Assembly: GCF_000002235.5 (NCBI RefSeq)
Contig: NW_022145605.1
Span: 31,049,274 to 31,113,273, forward strand
Direction: 5' to 3'
From: Strongylocentrotus purpuratus
Lineage: Eukaryota; Echinodermata; Echinoidea; Camarodonta; Strongylocentrotidae
DNA: 64,000 nt
In this document: in pieces, positions 1 to 11,355 of the stretch
How positions within the stretch are numbered: position 1 is the first letter of the stretch
Layout: each line of letters opens with the position of its first letter
Notes under the pieces: model-generated
What the model was told of the DNA's origin: nothing
The model's input: only the letters and a program-made list of their open reading frames with translations
Database searches by the model: none
Program-made: the position numbers and the translations under genes

Positions 1-334
1 TGCCTCCAGCCTTGAGAAACAAGCAAGATGGCCCATCGTCCAACAGCAGCGGAGGAGGACCCCCCGTTCACCATCGGAACCACCAGCGGGCCACCCCACC
101 CCTTGGAGGACTGCCCCTGAACAGCGCGGCTGGCCGCAACAGGGCGCAGTCCCCTCAAATGCATCCCTCACACCAGCAGCAGCAGCAGTCCTATGCCAAC
201 CAGACGTCCCCACACAACTTACCCTCCCCGCAGCAGAGGGTGCAGACGCCCCCTCATGGACACCACATTAACCAGCAGATGAACATGCAGATGCGGCAAT
301 CACCTCAACAATCTCATATGGGTGCTAATCCAAG
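1..334 (+). CDS. ATXN2: ATXN2 exon a (5' end cut by the window edge)
   Basis: Reads PPALRNKQDGPSSNS onward to GANP, then donor gtacgt at 335. It is rich in P, H and Q, with a Q5 run, and ends in phase 2. An upstream acceptor is not visible. Confidence 0.85.
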
Positions 335-3300
335 GTACGTTGATTTGATAATCGGTTGGTGACCGGGGGAGGGGGAGGGGGAGAGGGGGGGAGGGGGAGA
401 GGGGGAGGGGGAGAGGAGAGAGGGGAGAGGGGGACTAATCTGAATCCATGCAGTTGAGAGGGAAGTTTTGTTTCTTGCTTGGTCAACAAGAGCACAAGTT
501 TGTCTCATTTTGGACAAGTGAGGATTGCTACAAAAGAGTGTTGTAATTTACTAAAGTATATTGCAGAATGCAAATAAAAGAAGCAGATGCACTTGATGTT
601 TTAAGGCATGCAGTCATTATTTGGCTTTACATTTGCATACATTGTAACTTACATACCTGAGCAACAATTGCATTGGTCAATTATGAACATTTAAATTTGC
701 TCATGGGTCGGTACATAGAGGGCAGCACAACTTTTTACGCACATGAGCGTAATACCCGTTGGCTCAGTGTTATGTAGTGGTTGCCAACTTGCCTACTTCA
801 CTAACGATTATATACCCACACATGAACATCAATTTTTGTAACGCTTTCCTCAAAGCTACCTAATTTCTGTCGGCTATGGAAGCAGTAATTGTACATCTTT
901 TAAAAAAAAGTTTGTAGTTTGTATCTGAGAGTTCTCTCTCTCTTTACGGGTGACTTTTATCCTCTCCTTGACTCGTTCAGGTCGCCAGGGACGCAGCCGC
1001 CCCTCCCCCAGAGGATACCCCCTAATAGGGGGCGGACAGTCCCTGACATGAGCAATCCTATTATTCGCTCACCAGTGCAATCTACTGCTCAAGCCCCAGC
1101 GTCGTCGATACCGGCCGCCGCGGCTGATAAGCAGTCTAATAGTGAGTACCTTACATTCTTAAAGATGCTTTGAAGGAAACGATAGTTAATTAATTTGTAA
1201 AGTGAATGTTATCTGAAACCAAAACCCTGTGAGAGGTTTTTGGTTGCCTGTATTTCAGGGGTGATTGTGAGAGTTTAAAAAATAAAGGTTTTAGTGAGAG
1301 TTAACAAAAAAAAAGTTTTAGAAATCTGAGCAAAGTCTCTTTTTTAAGTATAATATGACGGGTGGACTTTTTCTAACTCTAACGCAGTATCACTCTTCTC
1401 ATCATATAAAAATGCAGAATTTGTAGCTGATTCTGGAATACTATACAGTTTTATTTCTTGATTTCTTTGAACATCTCTTTTAGCATCACCAATTCTCTCA
1501 CTGTGACTCTCAATATAACACAGAGCTGGCATGTTGATTCTAAACATATTTTGTTTTGCTATCCGAGAATGAATGTCCTTTTACATTTTACAAACACTGA
1601 ACTTAACTGCTATAAACAGTTGTACTATTTTTTGGTAGTGTGTACCCGTCTTACAAAGATTTAGGATTGATCCAAATCAATCGCAAGTCCTCCAATCAAT
1701 CGCAACTTTGCAGTCTCTTATCTCTTATGTACAAAGTTGCGATTGATATCGATTGCAAGTAAGTTGCGATTGCTATCAACTCTTTGTAAGACGTAGCCCT
1801 GGTATGGAAACTAATGAATTCATCTACTACCCCTTTCTCGTTGTGACCTTCAGTTGATAAGACAGGGGCTGGACCTCAAGATGTAGATAAGAAGACACCA
1901 GAAGTATCTCAGGCTCAGAGGATTATTCCACCCATGGACAGGAGTCCCAGGGCCAGCATTAACGATTCAAGTAAAAGTGAGTCGTATTACCCTTATACGT
2001 AACTACCCATCATCCCTATTCTGTAGGAATAATTTCCTATTTCGAGGTCTTCATGGTACTACTACTGTTTTGAACCATAGGTACCTCTTTTTTTTTCCTG
2101 AAATATATTGCAGATGATGATAGAAAAAGCACATAATCATTTTAATAAACAAGTATATTAAAAGTATTATTTCTTTGTGGAATTGGTAATAAGAAGGTGA
2201 TGACTTTCTAACCATTCTTCATACCTTAAGACAAGGATTTTAAGGAATCTTTACGAATATAGTCACATTCTTATACACGTATCCATCTTCAGTGCTACTA
2301 ACTTATCTAACAAATTTACAGCTGCGTAGGGGTTTGGTTGCTTTGCATTTGTCTATTCACTAATTTGATGTTTTCCTTCTGCTTGCTATTTTTTTATTTT
2401 AGAGCAAACGATAGAACATTTGAAGGAGTTTGGAGATAATTTTATGGTGAGTAATCAAAGGACCGTTATACTAATTTAGAACTTCTCTATAAAAAAAGAG
2501 GGCTTGAAAATGTCTTCATTTTGGAAAATAACAACTATTAGTTGTCGAATCGACTTAAGTGCTACCAAGTCAATAAGTAATAGTCTGATTTTCAGACCAT
2601 TGTACCAAATGGTCGTACGTTTTGTGCTGCTCAAAGATTCAATCAGTTTAATTTTGGCCATTATGGTGTAGACAAAATTGTCATGTACCCTTTACAGCTC
2701 ATTTTATGTATGTTCTTACCAAAGAAGAAAAAAAGCCAGTCAGTCACTCAACAGTGTCTAGCAAGTAAACAGGTTTCCTTGCATAATTTGAATATTAGGA
2801 CACTGCTAACGTTTAAATTTCACAGATAGGACATACATGACATATTCATAATTCCTGCAAAGTTCTACAGAATTTGATGTTGGCTGCAAAAAGGACTATC
2901 TTTAAGAGGTTAGCTCGAATCGATTGTGCAAAAAACAACAACACAGAAACGAGCACAAGGTCTTCAGCTGAATCATTTTATTTCCCAACAGCTGCAAGAC
3001 AAGGACAAGGCAGCAACACCCACGGCACAAACCAACACTCAGGGGGCTACCACACCAAACCAACCACCTCAAGAGCAACAACAACAACAACCCAAAGCCG
3101 GTGTTGTAGCTGCTGCACCACCACCATCAGCAACATCGGGTGAACCTGTGACGCCTGCCCCTGGCAGTTCCTCAGGTGCCCCTGTTGTTGCCGCAACACA
3201 GAAGCCTGCCACCTCAGCAGTGGCTGCAACTGCCACATTGGACAAAATAACAACTTCAACGCCACTGACTGCAGAAGAGAAGAAAGAGGCAGAGGCGTAA

Positions 3301-6300
3301 GTCTATCTCCTTAGTCTAGTGTATAATTAGAATAATAATGATTGTAATTAACATATATAACACTTAATATACACATAGTTTCTAAATGCATTACATGAAA
3401 TGAAAATCAACAACTTATAACTTAATAAGCATGATAATAATAATGAAAATGTACATAGGAATGCAATGTATGATATAGGCGTAGATCAGATGTATTATTC
3501 AAGGTCAAAAATAGATTGTCCTTTGACGATGCATTGTGTCTACCCAGGTGTTTTAGATAGTACCTGCGAGAGCTAAGTTTTGATATTAAATTTTAAATTA
3601 CTCTTCAATTACTTTTGGGAAGTTAAACATTATTCTAGCGCTAGACATTAGTACTATCAAAGCTCAGAATATATATATCATCTTCCCCAGAATTTCTGGA
3701 TCGTGGATATTCGTGATAACGATTCTTAAAATAAAGGCTGAAAGTGTTCAATGAAACTTGCAATAAACTGAGAGAGAGTGGATATTTGAAAGAAAAAAAA
3801 AATCTTTCAAATGGATTGTTGATGATGACTGTGCAATGATTTTACTTGGTATCTAAGTCTAATATCTATACATGTGTGTAAATTACAGGATCAAGAAGTC
3901 GACACTCAATCCAAATGCAAAGGAATTCAACCCATTGGCCAAACCATTTGTTCCAGTTGCAGTGAGTGATGCTATTTTTTTTATTGCATTTTCGTGTGGG
4001 TGTTATTTCAAGAGATAGTTCCAGCTACAAAAGAAACTGGATTATTTCATTAAAAAAATAGATCAAATGCTTAAGATTTCCGAAAGTTGTACATGTATGT
4101 CTGTTTTTGAATAATTTATCCATAGTTGTGTTTGGATTCAATTGTTTATATGAAGGTTTTAAGGTGATGGCAGTGGTTTTAAGTGTCTCTAGGTCATTTG
4201 GTTTATTCACCATCGAAAATATCTTTCACCTCTAATGAATAGTACCAGAATATATTTCACAGTAAAAAAAAAAAAAGAGAGGATATTTTTATATCCAAAG
4301 CAAGACTATGTCACGTTTGTTGTGTTGAAAACAAGAGATACTGTTATCTTGTCTCAGGAAGAGCACGTTCTTACATTTAAAAAAAAAAAATCAAACAGAA
4401 AAAATACACAGGGGCTCTGGGCAAATTAGCCCCCGAAACGCCAAAAAGAGCCCTTGAAAGTCATAAAAGAGCCCCCCATAATTTGCATAGAGTTCAATGC
4501 AAAACAAAGTAAAGAGCGTTATTTTGATGCAAGCAAGCAAGCTTGAAATTTTTTAAATATTTCTTTCTCATTACCTCCCTGCAGCAGAGGATGCAGCCGC
4601 AGAAGACACCTACCCCTCCTCGCCCTCCCTCCCAGCCCAGCCCAGCACCCCAGGTCATTCCGGGCCAGTATACCCATCAGCTCAATCAACCCATCTTCCA
4701 GCAGATATCAATCCCGCCAGCTGGTTTACACTACACCCAACTCAGGGGAGTGGGACCAAGGAAAGGTAACGTTATGGACCAAATTTTATTAATTTATATT
4801 ATTGTTTCATTGACTTGACTTGATCATTTGAAGTGGACACTAGTTTGCCAAGGCCTATGTATGGCTTAAAATCATTATGTGAACATAATCTTCTTTCATA
4901 AACTCTTAGCTTAAAGGTAATACAAAGTTTTGGTATGGGGTCATGAATATGGTTCAAATGAACATATGGGAAGCATATGCGATCCTACAATAGTCAGTGA
5001 TAGTTGTCGCGGTGGAAATCGAGTCTTAAGTTATTAAATAATAAACTCTTTATGTTGTATAGCTCCCTCTCAAGGTCAAGATATTAATTAAGCTATCAAA
5101 CAATGTTTCTTGACTAAAATCGACCATTTAGCTATTCCTGTTTGGAAATTATATAACACAACTACGTATTCTGAGATTTTCATGGTTGCAGCTACTGTAT
5201 CATTGTACGGATGTAGGCGGATTTTGAAATATATCAAAATTTACCAGGAGCACCGGTAAATATTTATATTCAATTTTTATCGAAAGCAGAAGGGTTTAAG
5301 GGGGCTAAAATTTCTAATGCTTATAATACATCCACAGGGGCATCCAAATATATCAAAGTTGTAAAGAATCTCTATCCACCCAATTTTCAAAATTTCCCAA
5401 AACTATGTTTCATAATTAAGTTTGATTGAGCTTTGTAAACTTGGGGTTAACTCTAAAAGGGTCAAAGTGCAAATCCTGTTCTTAGATTAATTATCCCAAA
5501 TTTTAACATTCAAGTTTGAACTGTGAGTCTCACTCTTGAGTATTAGTATAACTCTTATACATTCTTAGCATGTGCAATTCATGCAGTATAACCTGTACAT
5601 GCTAGTGGGAAAATGAAGTGAATCACGATGACCCTTGTCTCTCTTGGAATTACTGTGTTTTCATCCACAGGGGTTTCCCCTACTCATTATGACAAAGATA
5701 TTTTCTTTGAAAAGTGCAACTAATTTATTCATTGATTTTAAACATTACATCTGTAAAGCATTTAGAGACATCATACATGTAGATGTAAGAGGCATTTCAT
5801 AAATCCAGAATATTATCATTATTATAATTTGAGAGCAATTTTATTTCATGCATTCTGTGCATTGTCGAGATTCAATTTCTGATGCCAGTTCTCAAATTTA
5901 CATGTCAGTTTTGTTATTGCTATTATGCTATTATTGTTATTATTATTATTTTTATATTTTCTTTGTTTCTTCAAATGTATGCATATTGTTTATGTTGCTT
6001 GTATAAGTATGTCACTCGCCAGTGGAGGACCAATTTCTGTATTTTTTAAATCAGACAATAAATTATCTTATATCTTGAATCTTGAATTTAGGTGCCACAA
6101 ATCTACCACAGATGAGAGCGCACAATCATCAAGACATTCAACATATCTTACCGGTGTCGATGGCTGCTGGCCAGCCCTTGGTGGCCCCGGTCCCCACCAT
6201 GCTACCCTTTGCTACGCACCAGGCCGGCCCTGGTGGTCCCGTGTCCAGTGCTCAACCCATCAATCACGCCCAGGTCATAAGTCACAATCCAAACGCGTAC

Positions 6301-9300
6301 GTCTACAACGTCCATCAACAGAAGGTAAAACTTGGTAACATTGTTTAGATGAGAGAAAATGGTGCTAAGGTAGTGACTTCAACGCTAGACGTACAATTAA
6401 AGATTAAGTTTGAGTGAAAACGGACCATTATTTATGATAAAAATCAAGATAAACTGATCTGATCGATTCCAAAATTCTCCCAACTATATTATTACCATTT
6501 AATTTAATTTGAGGTGAATGTAAATCGTCACAAAAAAAATAAATTGGCTCTATATACCATTCCTGTCATTTAAGCGTTAAAAGATTTTTAAAAGCCTGTC
6601 TTATGTCTTATTTTCTTAGAAAAAGGTTGGAAAAATTTGTTGCATGTTAGAGGGTTAGTACAGTAAAAGGAAAACAATAAGTAACATATCATTCAAAATT
6701 TACCCAGTTTTTAATCAAACTTCAACAATATTACAGAGTCACTTTAAAGATTTGGCATCATCCTAGACAATTGTTATGATAAATGGCTACATGCCATACA
6801 TGCCATACATGCCATAAAAGCATTGAAAGATCTCACTTTGCTTTAAACTCAAACTTGTGAGTGGTGGACTTTCACTTATTTGTTGATATTTTTTTTCTTC
6901 TTCTAGGCGATGGGTCCAAGGTTAGCAACCCCCCAGAACATGGTTGCAGCAGGTCAACCTGGGGGTCATAACCAGCATCAGTTATCACAGGACGCACAAC
7001 CGGTCATGGTCTTTCCACAGATGATTCGTAAGTAGCATTCCTAATTATACCTGTTTTTTAGTAGGTAAGGATCTAGGGAACCTACAGCTTATGTCCTTGT
7101 GGTAAGGATTAATTTTATCACTGATTGATGCCTTATCCTATTCATTAAACCAGACTTGTTGTTAACACCCCTCCCCCCCCCCCCAAAAAAAAAGGGGGGG
7201 GGGAAGATAATAATAAATCAATAGATAAATAAATAAATACACTATTACTGACTGACATGAGCGCTATTCTAGAACCCAATATTATTATCATTATTATTAT
7301 TTATTATTAAGCAAAAGAAATTGTGGAAAATGTAAGTTTTTTACATCATTATTGTCATCACTATTTCTCAAATTGCTCAAATTGCTCATTAGTTCCAAAG
7401 TTTAAAAACTACAGAATCAAAAAAAGTGTATTGCATCCTACTTTTTCTTTCATTTAGCTTTGGCCGGAAAGACTGAAGCATTCATTTGATTAGTTTCATT
7501 CATTAGTATTTCTTTTTTAGCTTGCAGAAGAAAAAAAGGTTTACTTCCAGAAGAAACAGTATATTTACATCATTTGAAAATTGAAGTTGGGCAGTGAAAT
7601 TATCAATATCACTACCATATGGATGCATAGTGAATGTCTCAAAGGAGGTAGAGCATAGTCCCGTTTATTTGATATTGTTTACAAGATATACCTTTCCATC
7701 CAGCAGTTGTTATACGTCCGCGACTCTAAAGACTTGGGAATTGTTTCTTTTTCTTTTTACAGCTGCTGGTATGAATAATTTCCAGCACTCTGGAAACATC
7801 CCCATCTCGCAGCAGACGCCTACTCAGATGCCCACCCCCTACCACCAGTTCACCCAGCCCCAGCCCCAGCATCACCAGAACCCCACGGTCCAATACCAGC
7901 ACCATCAACCCCATCAGCAGTCCCATCAACAGCACCCCCACAGCCAGCAGCACACCACGCCTCCCCTCTCCCACACCCCTCAGGGGCAGAACCAGGGCAA
8001 CGTGATGCAGCAGCCTCAGCCCGCCCATGGGGGGAGGCCGTCGCCAAGCCCCGTCAATCCGGCAGCTATGCATCAGGCCAACCAACAGGTTTGTTCAGCT
8101 TTCATACCTGTTGCTAGTATGTCCCCACCTACCAGAACCCTATATCACAAGGGTTCAACTTCAAGGCTACATCGAGCAGCTTGTACATTATTGGTCCCTT
8201 GTAATCGTGGAAGAAAGAAAATGCTTTTCATGTTATGTTGGCAAAAAGCTTAGTACAAAGACGAAAGACGGTTATTTCTTTGTTGGAGGTGGAAGAGAAC
8301 CCTTATACCATATTCAAGTCAATTTGTGAAAAAAAATTATGATTTGCCATAAATATGAGATTTCTCCTTTTGTTGAAGTCCATGTTTTGTAAATTTGATT
8401 TTGTTGTAAATTTGTATTTTGATTTGTAATCCAAGTAGTATCTCCTGTGTAATAGTCGACAGTTCACCATAAGAGGTAGCATTTCTAAAGATAAAACATC
8501 AATGTGGGAATCATTATCTTTCAAACAAAACTTCTCAATATGTTTTTTGCAGCAACAACAGCCTCATCAGCAGCAACATCAGCAATTCCATCCACAAAAC
8601 CTGCAGGCCATGGGTCAGCCGCAGCAGCAGAACCATCAGATGATGGCTGCCATGGCCGCCGTCAACCAGCAGCAGGGTGGCGGCACCGGCGGCACCCCCC
8701 ACGGCACCAACAACCACAACCAGCAGCAGAACATGATGCAACCCATGCACGCGCACCCGCACCCCCAGCCGGTCCTCCACCAGTACACCCACACGCCCCA
8801 CGCGGTGACCAACATCACCAACGTGACCCCCGTGCACTCGGCGCCGCACCCACACCCCAAGCCAGTCTTCCTTACCAACTCCCAGGGTCAGCATGGGGGA
8901 GGCGGTCAGCAGAGTCTACCCATCAACATCCATGGTCAGCATGGTCAGCAGTCGATACTCTCATCCCCGGTCCAAGGCCCGTACATGCAGACGCCACCAG
9001 GTCAGTAGAAAGAACATCGCCCAAACAAACCAACTTCTACCACTGATCATCAAAAATATTTCAATAAAATATTTGTTTGCCATATTTGAAGTGATTTAAT
9101 GTTTTCCAGTGACAAAAAATGCATCTAAACTAAATGTCATTTTAATCAATTGTTATTTTATTCTTAATGTGAATCGCTGTATAGGCATACAATGTATGTA
9201 TCATAGAAAGAAAAAAGCTTGTTTTTAATTTATTATTGTCAATTTTTAATGTTTTCTGGCAGCAAATGAGTTATTCGAGAAATAACATGTATGTATGTTA

Positions 9301-9445
9301 TGTTTTGTATCATGATATTTCACCTCATTAAAGTATATTTTGGATTGTGATGAATGTTGAAAATATCCCCCTATACTCTCTTGTTTCTCTATATCCAGGT
9401 CAAATACAACAAGCTCAAGTGCAACAATTTCAGCCCAATAATTGA
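1..9445 (+). CDS. ATXN2: Ataxin-2, C-terminal exons (5' part lies left of the window)
   Basis: Twelve coding exons join with consistent phases: 1-334, 981-1141, 1854-1976, 2403-2446, 2992-3296, 3889-3961, 4585-4765, 6092-6324, 6907-7027, 7763-8088, 8553-9000 and 9399-9442, with stop TGA at 9443-9445. They encode about 797 residues. The key evidence is the PAM2 motif in exon 6 (STLNPNAKEFNPLAKPFVP), which in this family binds the MLLE domain of poly(A)-binding protein. A helix-like IEHLKEFGDNF segment lies before it, as in vertebrate ataxin-2, and a long Q/H/P-rich low-complexity tail follows. Ataxin-2 is a cytoplasmic RNA-binding protein of stress granules and translation control. Its Lsm and LsmAD domains would lie upstream, outside the window. 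Short glutamine runs (about five) occur in exons 1 and 5, far below disease lengths in human. The paralogue-level name (ATXN2 versus ATXN2L) is moot in an invertebrate with one copy. Confidence 0.92.
335..980 (+). other. ATXN2 intron after exon a
   Basis: Begins with a G-rich purine block (361-434) only 26 nt past the donor. The rest is A/T-rich with no recognisable element. Confidence 0.7.
361..434 (+). repeat. G-rich (GGGGGA)n tract just inside an ATXN2 intron
   Basis: More than ten runs of three or more G separated by single A or GA, all purine except at the edges. The tract can form G-quadruplexes or a triplex. Confidence 0.85.
981..1141 (+). CDS. ATXN2: ATXN2 exon b
   Basis: Acceptor cgttcag and donor gtgagt. 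Enters in phase 2 (completing an Arg codon), leaves in phase 1, and encodes a Pro/Arg/Ser-rich linker (RSPGTQPPLPQRIPPNRG). Confidence 0.85.
1854..1976 (+). CDS. ATXN2: ATXN2 exon c
   Basis: Acceptor ccttcag and donor gtgagt, phase 1 in and phase 1 out. Encodes IDKTGAGPQDVDKKTPEVSQ and a following SP-containing stretch. Confidence 0.8.
2403..2446 (+). CDS. ATXN2: ATXN2 exon d (44-nt microexon-like)
   Basis: Acceptor tattttag and donor gtgagt. Encodes KQTIEHLKEFGDNFM, matching the short helical segment that precedes PAM2 in ataxin-2 proteins. Leaves in phase 0. Confidence 0.8.
2992..3296 (+). CDS. ATXN2: ATXN2 exon e (low-complexity, Q5 run)
   Basis: Acceptor cccaacag and donor gtaagt, phase 0 in and phase 2 out. 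Encodes a Thr/Ala/Pro/Gln-rich disordered stretch ending TAEEKKEAEA, an acidic/basic lead into PAM2. Confidence 0.85.
3889..3961 (+). CDS. ATXN2: ATXN2 exon f, PAM2 motif
   Basis: Acceptor aattacag and donor gtgagt. Encodes AIKKSTLNPNAKEFNPLAKP and onward. The LNPNAKEFNP core with the downstream F is the PABP-interacting PAM2 motif and fixes the gene identity. Confidence 0.93.
4408..4556. repeat. Dispersed repeat, copy 1 of 2 (gggggctctttt family)
   Basis: About 150 bp (ggggctctgggcaaattagc onward to caagcttgaaa) match 22805-22966 in HECTD4 intron 7 in inverted orientation. Function unknown. Confidence 0.6.
4585..4765 (+). CDS. ATXN2: ATXN2 exon g
   Basis: Acceptor ccctgcag and donor gtaacg, phase 0 in and phase 1 out. 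Encodes TPTPPRPPSQPSPAPQ and a Tyr/Gln-rich stretch, the same arrangement that follows PAM2 in vertebrate ataxin-2. A CAG slip at the acceptor (gcag/cag) could add or remove one Gln. Confidence 0.85.
4766..6091 (+). other. Largest ATXN2 intron in the window
   Basis: 1.3 kb, A/T-rich. Contains short ATT microsatellite sequence near 5930 and a decayed tgtaaagcatttagagacat module near 5752, related to the agcgcttagagac repeats elsewhere in the window. No gene seen. Confidence 0.6.
6092..6324 (+). CDS. ATXN2: ATXN2 exon h
   Basis: Acceptor gaatttag, phase 1 in, phase 0 out. Encodes a Pro/Val/Ala-rich stretch ending NPNAYVYNVHQQK. The donor gtaaaa is weak and abuts the left end of a MITE relic (see findings). 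Confidence 0.85.
6325..6747. mobile_element. TTAA-type MITE relic at an ATXN2 splice donor
   Basis: ggtaacattgttt...atgagagaaaa...ggtgctaag and the right end agtcactttaaa match the intact TTAA-flanked element at 63165-63365. The left end begins at the exon h donor, and the right end retains TTAA at 6744-6747. The middle is longer and diverged. Confidence 0.5.
6907..7027 (+). CDS. ATXN2: ATXN2 exon i
   Basis: Acceptor cttctag and donor gtaagt, phase 0 in and phase 1 out. Encodes AMGPRLATPQNMVAAGQPGG and onward to QPVMVFPQMI. Confidence 0.85.
7168..7204. repeat. Homopolymer inverted repeat C/A/G
   Basis: A run of C, then about ten A, then a run of G inside the intron between exons i and j, so the C and G runs can pair as a hairpin. 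Confidence 0.7.
7763..8088 (+). CDS. ATXN2: ATXN2 exon j (H/Q-rich)
   Basis: Acceptor tttttacag, donor gtttgt, phase 1 in and phase 0 out. The exon is strongly enriched in His, Gln and Pro (HHQPHQQSHQQHPHSQQH), typical of the ataxin-2 C-terminal prion-like tail. Confidence 0.85.
8553..9000 (+). CDS. ATXN2: ATXN2 exon k (H/Q/G-rich)
   Basis: Acceptor ttttttgcag, phase 0. Encodes QQQPHQQQHQQFHPQNLQ and further H/Q/G-rich sequence. It ends before gtcagt at 9001. Reading straight on gives GQ and stop TAG at 9006-9008, so a retained intron yields a slightly shorter C-terminus. Confidence 0.85.
9399..9445 (+). CDS. ATXN2: ATXN2 last coding exon
   Basis: Acceptor atatccag, phase 1 in. Encodes GQIQQAQVQQFQPNN and TGA at 9443-9445. 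The Gln-rich ending fits an ataxin-2 C-terminus, and the joined phase is correct. Confidence 0.75.
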
Positions 9446-10789
9446 AGAGATTTTTGACATTATTTATGGAAACGAGTCAATGTAAGTTATGTGTTCAAAT
9501 CTAAGTTCATAAATCAAGTATTATTGCTCACCATTCATTGCATGTCCTAAATATATCAGTATATAAGAAAGTACTGAAAAGTTTTAAGATAAGATTTGTT
9601 TTTGAGGGAATTGTGCCTTATACATGCTTGTTAAATACCCCATTTCTTTATTCTATTAAACCATTTTGCCTGCAAAGGAAAAAAGTGTTTAGAAGTAAAT
9701 CAAGAGTATAAAATTGAATATACAGGGGAGAGCATTGAGAAATAAGATGAAGTAACTGCTAAAAGTGTACCTGTCACTTACATCCTAGGAAAAAAGGCAA
9801 TACCCATTTCATCCTATCAAAAAAATTATATTTGAAATTGCATTGCTCCCATTTCAGCATTTTTGATATGTTGAATACTCGCCATTTGTTTTTGCATATA
9901 TTTGATTCTGAGTTTTGACCGTGTCTTTCTGTTTATTTTTTTCTTTTTCTCCAGAAAATGCAGTTTAAAACTTGATCCAGGATTTCAAGTTGTGACAAGT
10001 AAAAAAGAATGCTGCATTTGAAACTTGAGTATGACAGCTGACATTGCTGCTTGTACGTGATTCGAGACTACCGGTCGAGCAAACAAAATGATTGCTGGCT
10101 CGTGGATCTTGTCTTTGCTTTGGTCTCTATTCATTGCTGTGCATTCCAGGACGTTTCGCGAAGTGAACTGTAGCAATTGTGACAGCATCGTGTGATCGGA
10201 ACAGGATTCCGATGTGCTGCTGCTGCCACAGGACATTTAATTGTGATCAGTTTGCCGACTGGAGTGCCAAGTAGCGTCTGTCGCTATGGAATGAGTGAGA
10301 TGCCAAGAAGTACTGGATGGATTAGTGTAGCGGGACTAAAGGAGTCGAGCTCGATGGAGGAGAACTTCTTCAGAACCCTATGTTTTCATTAAAAAAGGAC
10401 GGGGATTGCTTGCAACCAGCTAAAAGTTGACTTGATAGAAATGACAGGCATTGGATGAGATTTGAACATAATGCAAGCTAAATGAACACGCAGTTTACTG
10501 CATGATGATGATGATGTTGAGGTGACGAAAGTCATCCAGACTCTGCTTCGAGGCTGTGCTTGCAGGTGAAGGAGGAGACGAGCAAAGAAAAAAACTATGA
10601 TAAAAGGAAAAAAAAATAACCTGTTTTCAAAGATTATAACGATATATATGATACCTTTTAGCCAAACAATGCATTTACCGAGAATGCTTTTAAATTGGCC
10701 TTCCTCTTAAATATGTGATGATAGTAAAGGATGAAGAGAGGAGATCTTTTAAGAGGATGATGCAAAGTGATACATTTTAATCTCTACCA

Positions 10790-11355
10790 AGTTTGTATAA
10801 GATGTCACTAAATATGTGGAGAAATTTTATGACGTAAAGTTGAAGTTCTTGTATTTATAAACGAAGGATCATTCCCTTTTGCATTGGTATGGTATTGGGG
10901 GAATATTATGAAATTTCACAAAACTTTCATATTTATTTTGGCATTTTAAATTACCTGAAAATATATCTGGGGAATAATCTGACATCATAGCATGCAATCC
11001 CCAGATATTACAGATATATACAGAGATTACAAAAGTACACTTATGAAAAAGATACAAAAATGATGAAGTGTTATTATAAAAATGTTTTTATGCTGCGATT
11101 GTAGCTGTTCAGGTTGTGAGTGAAGATTAACATTGTGTAACCACAACCAAAGTAAATGGGTCATTATATATCTGATACTAATCTATTTGACTCTTTAAAA
11201 ATAAAAAAAGGGAAATAAAAGAATATTTAATACAGGGAGATGATGATAATAACACTGATATAATATCAAATGGGGAAAGGGGTATGCGAAGCGATGATGA
11301 TTAGCATTTGCCTGCTCAATCCTAGTTTGTATAAGATATCACTAAATATGTGGAG
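10790..11355 (+). repeat. 33-bp direct duplication in the ATXN2 3'UTR
   Basis: agtttgtataagatgtcact plus aaatatgtggaga occurs at 10790-10822 and again, with one substitution, at 11324-11355. The two copies lie about 0.5 kb apart in the presumed 3'UTR. Confidence 0.7.

Noticed and set aside
7726..8894. Long - strand frames opposite ATXN2 exons j and k
   Set aside because: Antisense shadows of H/Q-rich coding sequence.
9006..9008. TAG at 9006 as the only ATXN2 stop
   Set aside because: A matching-phase terminal exon at 9399 with a good acceptor makes splicing more likely; kept as an alternative isoform.
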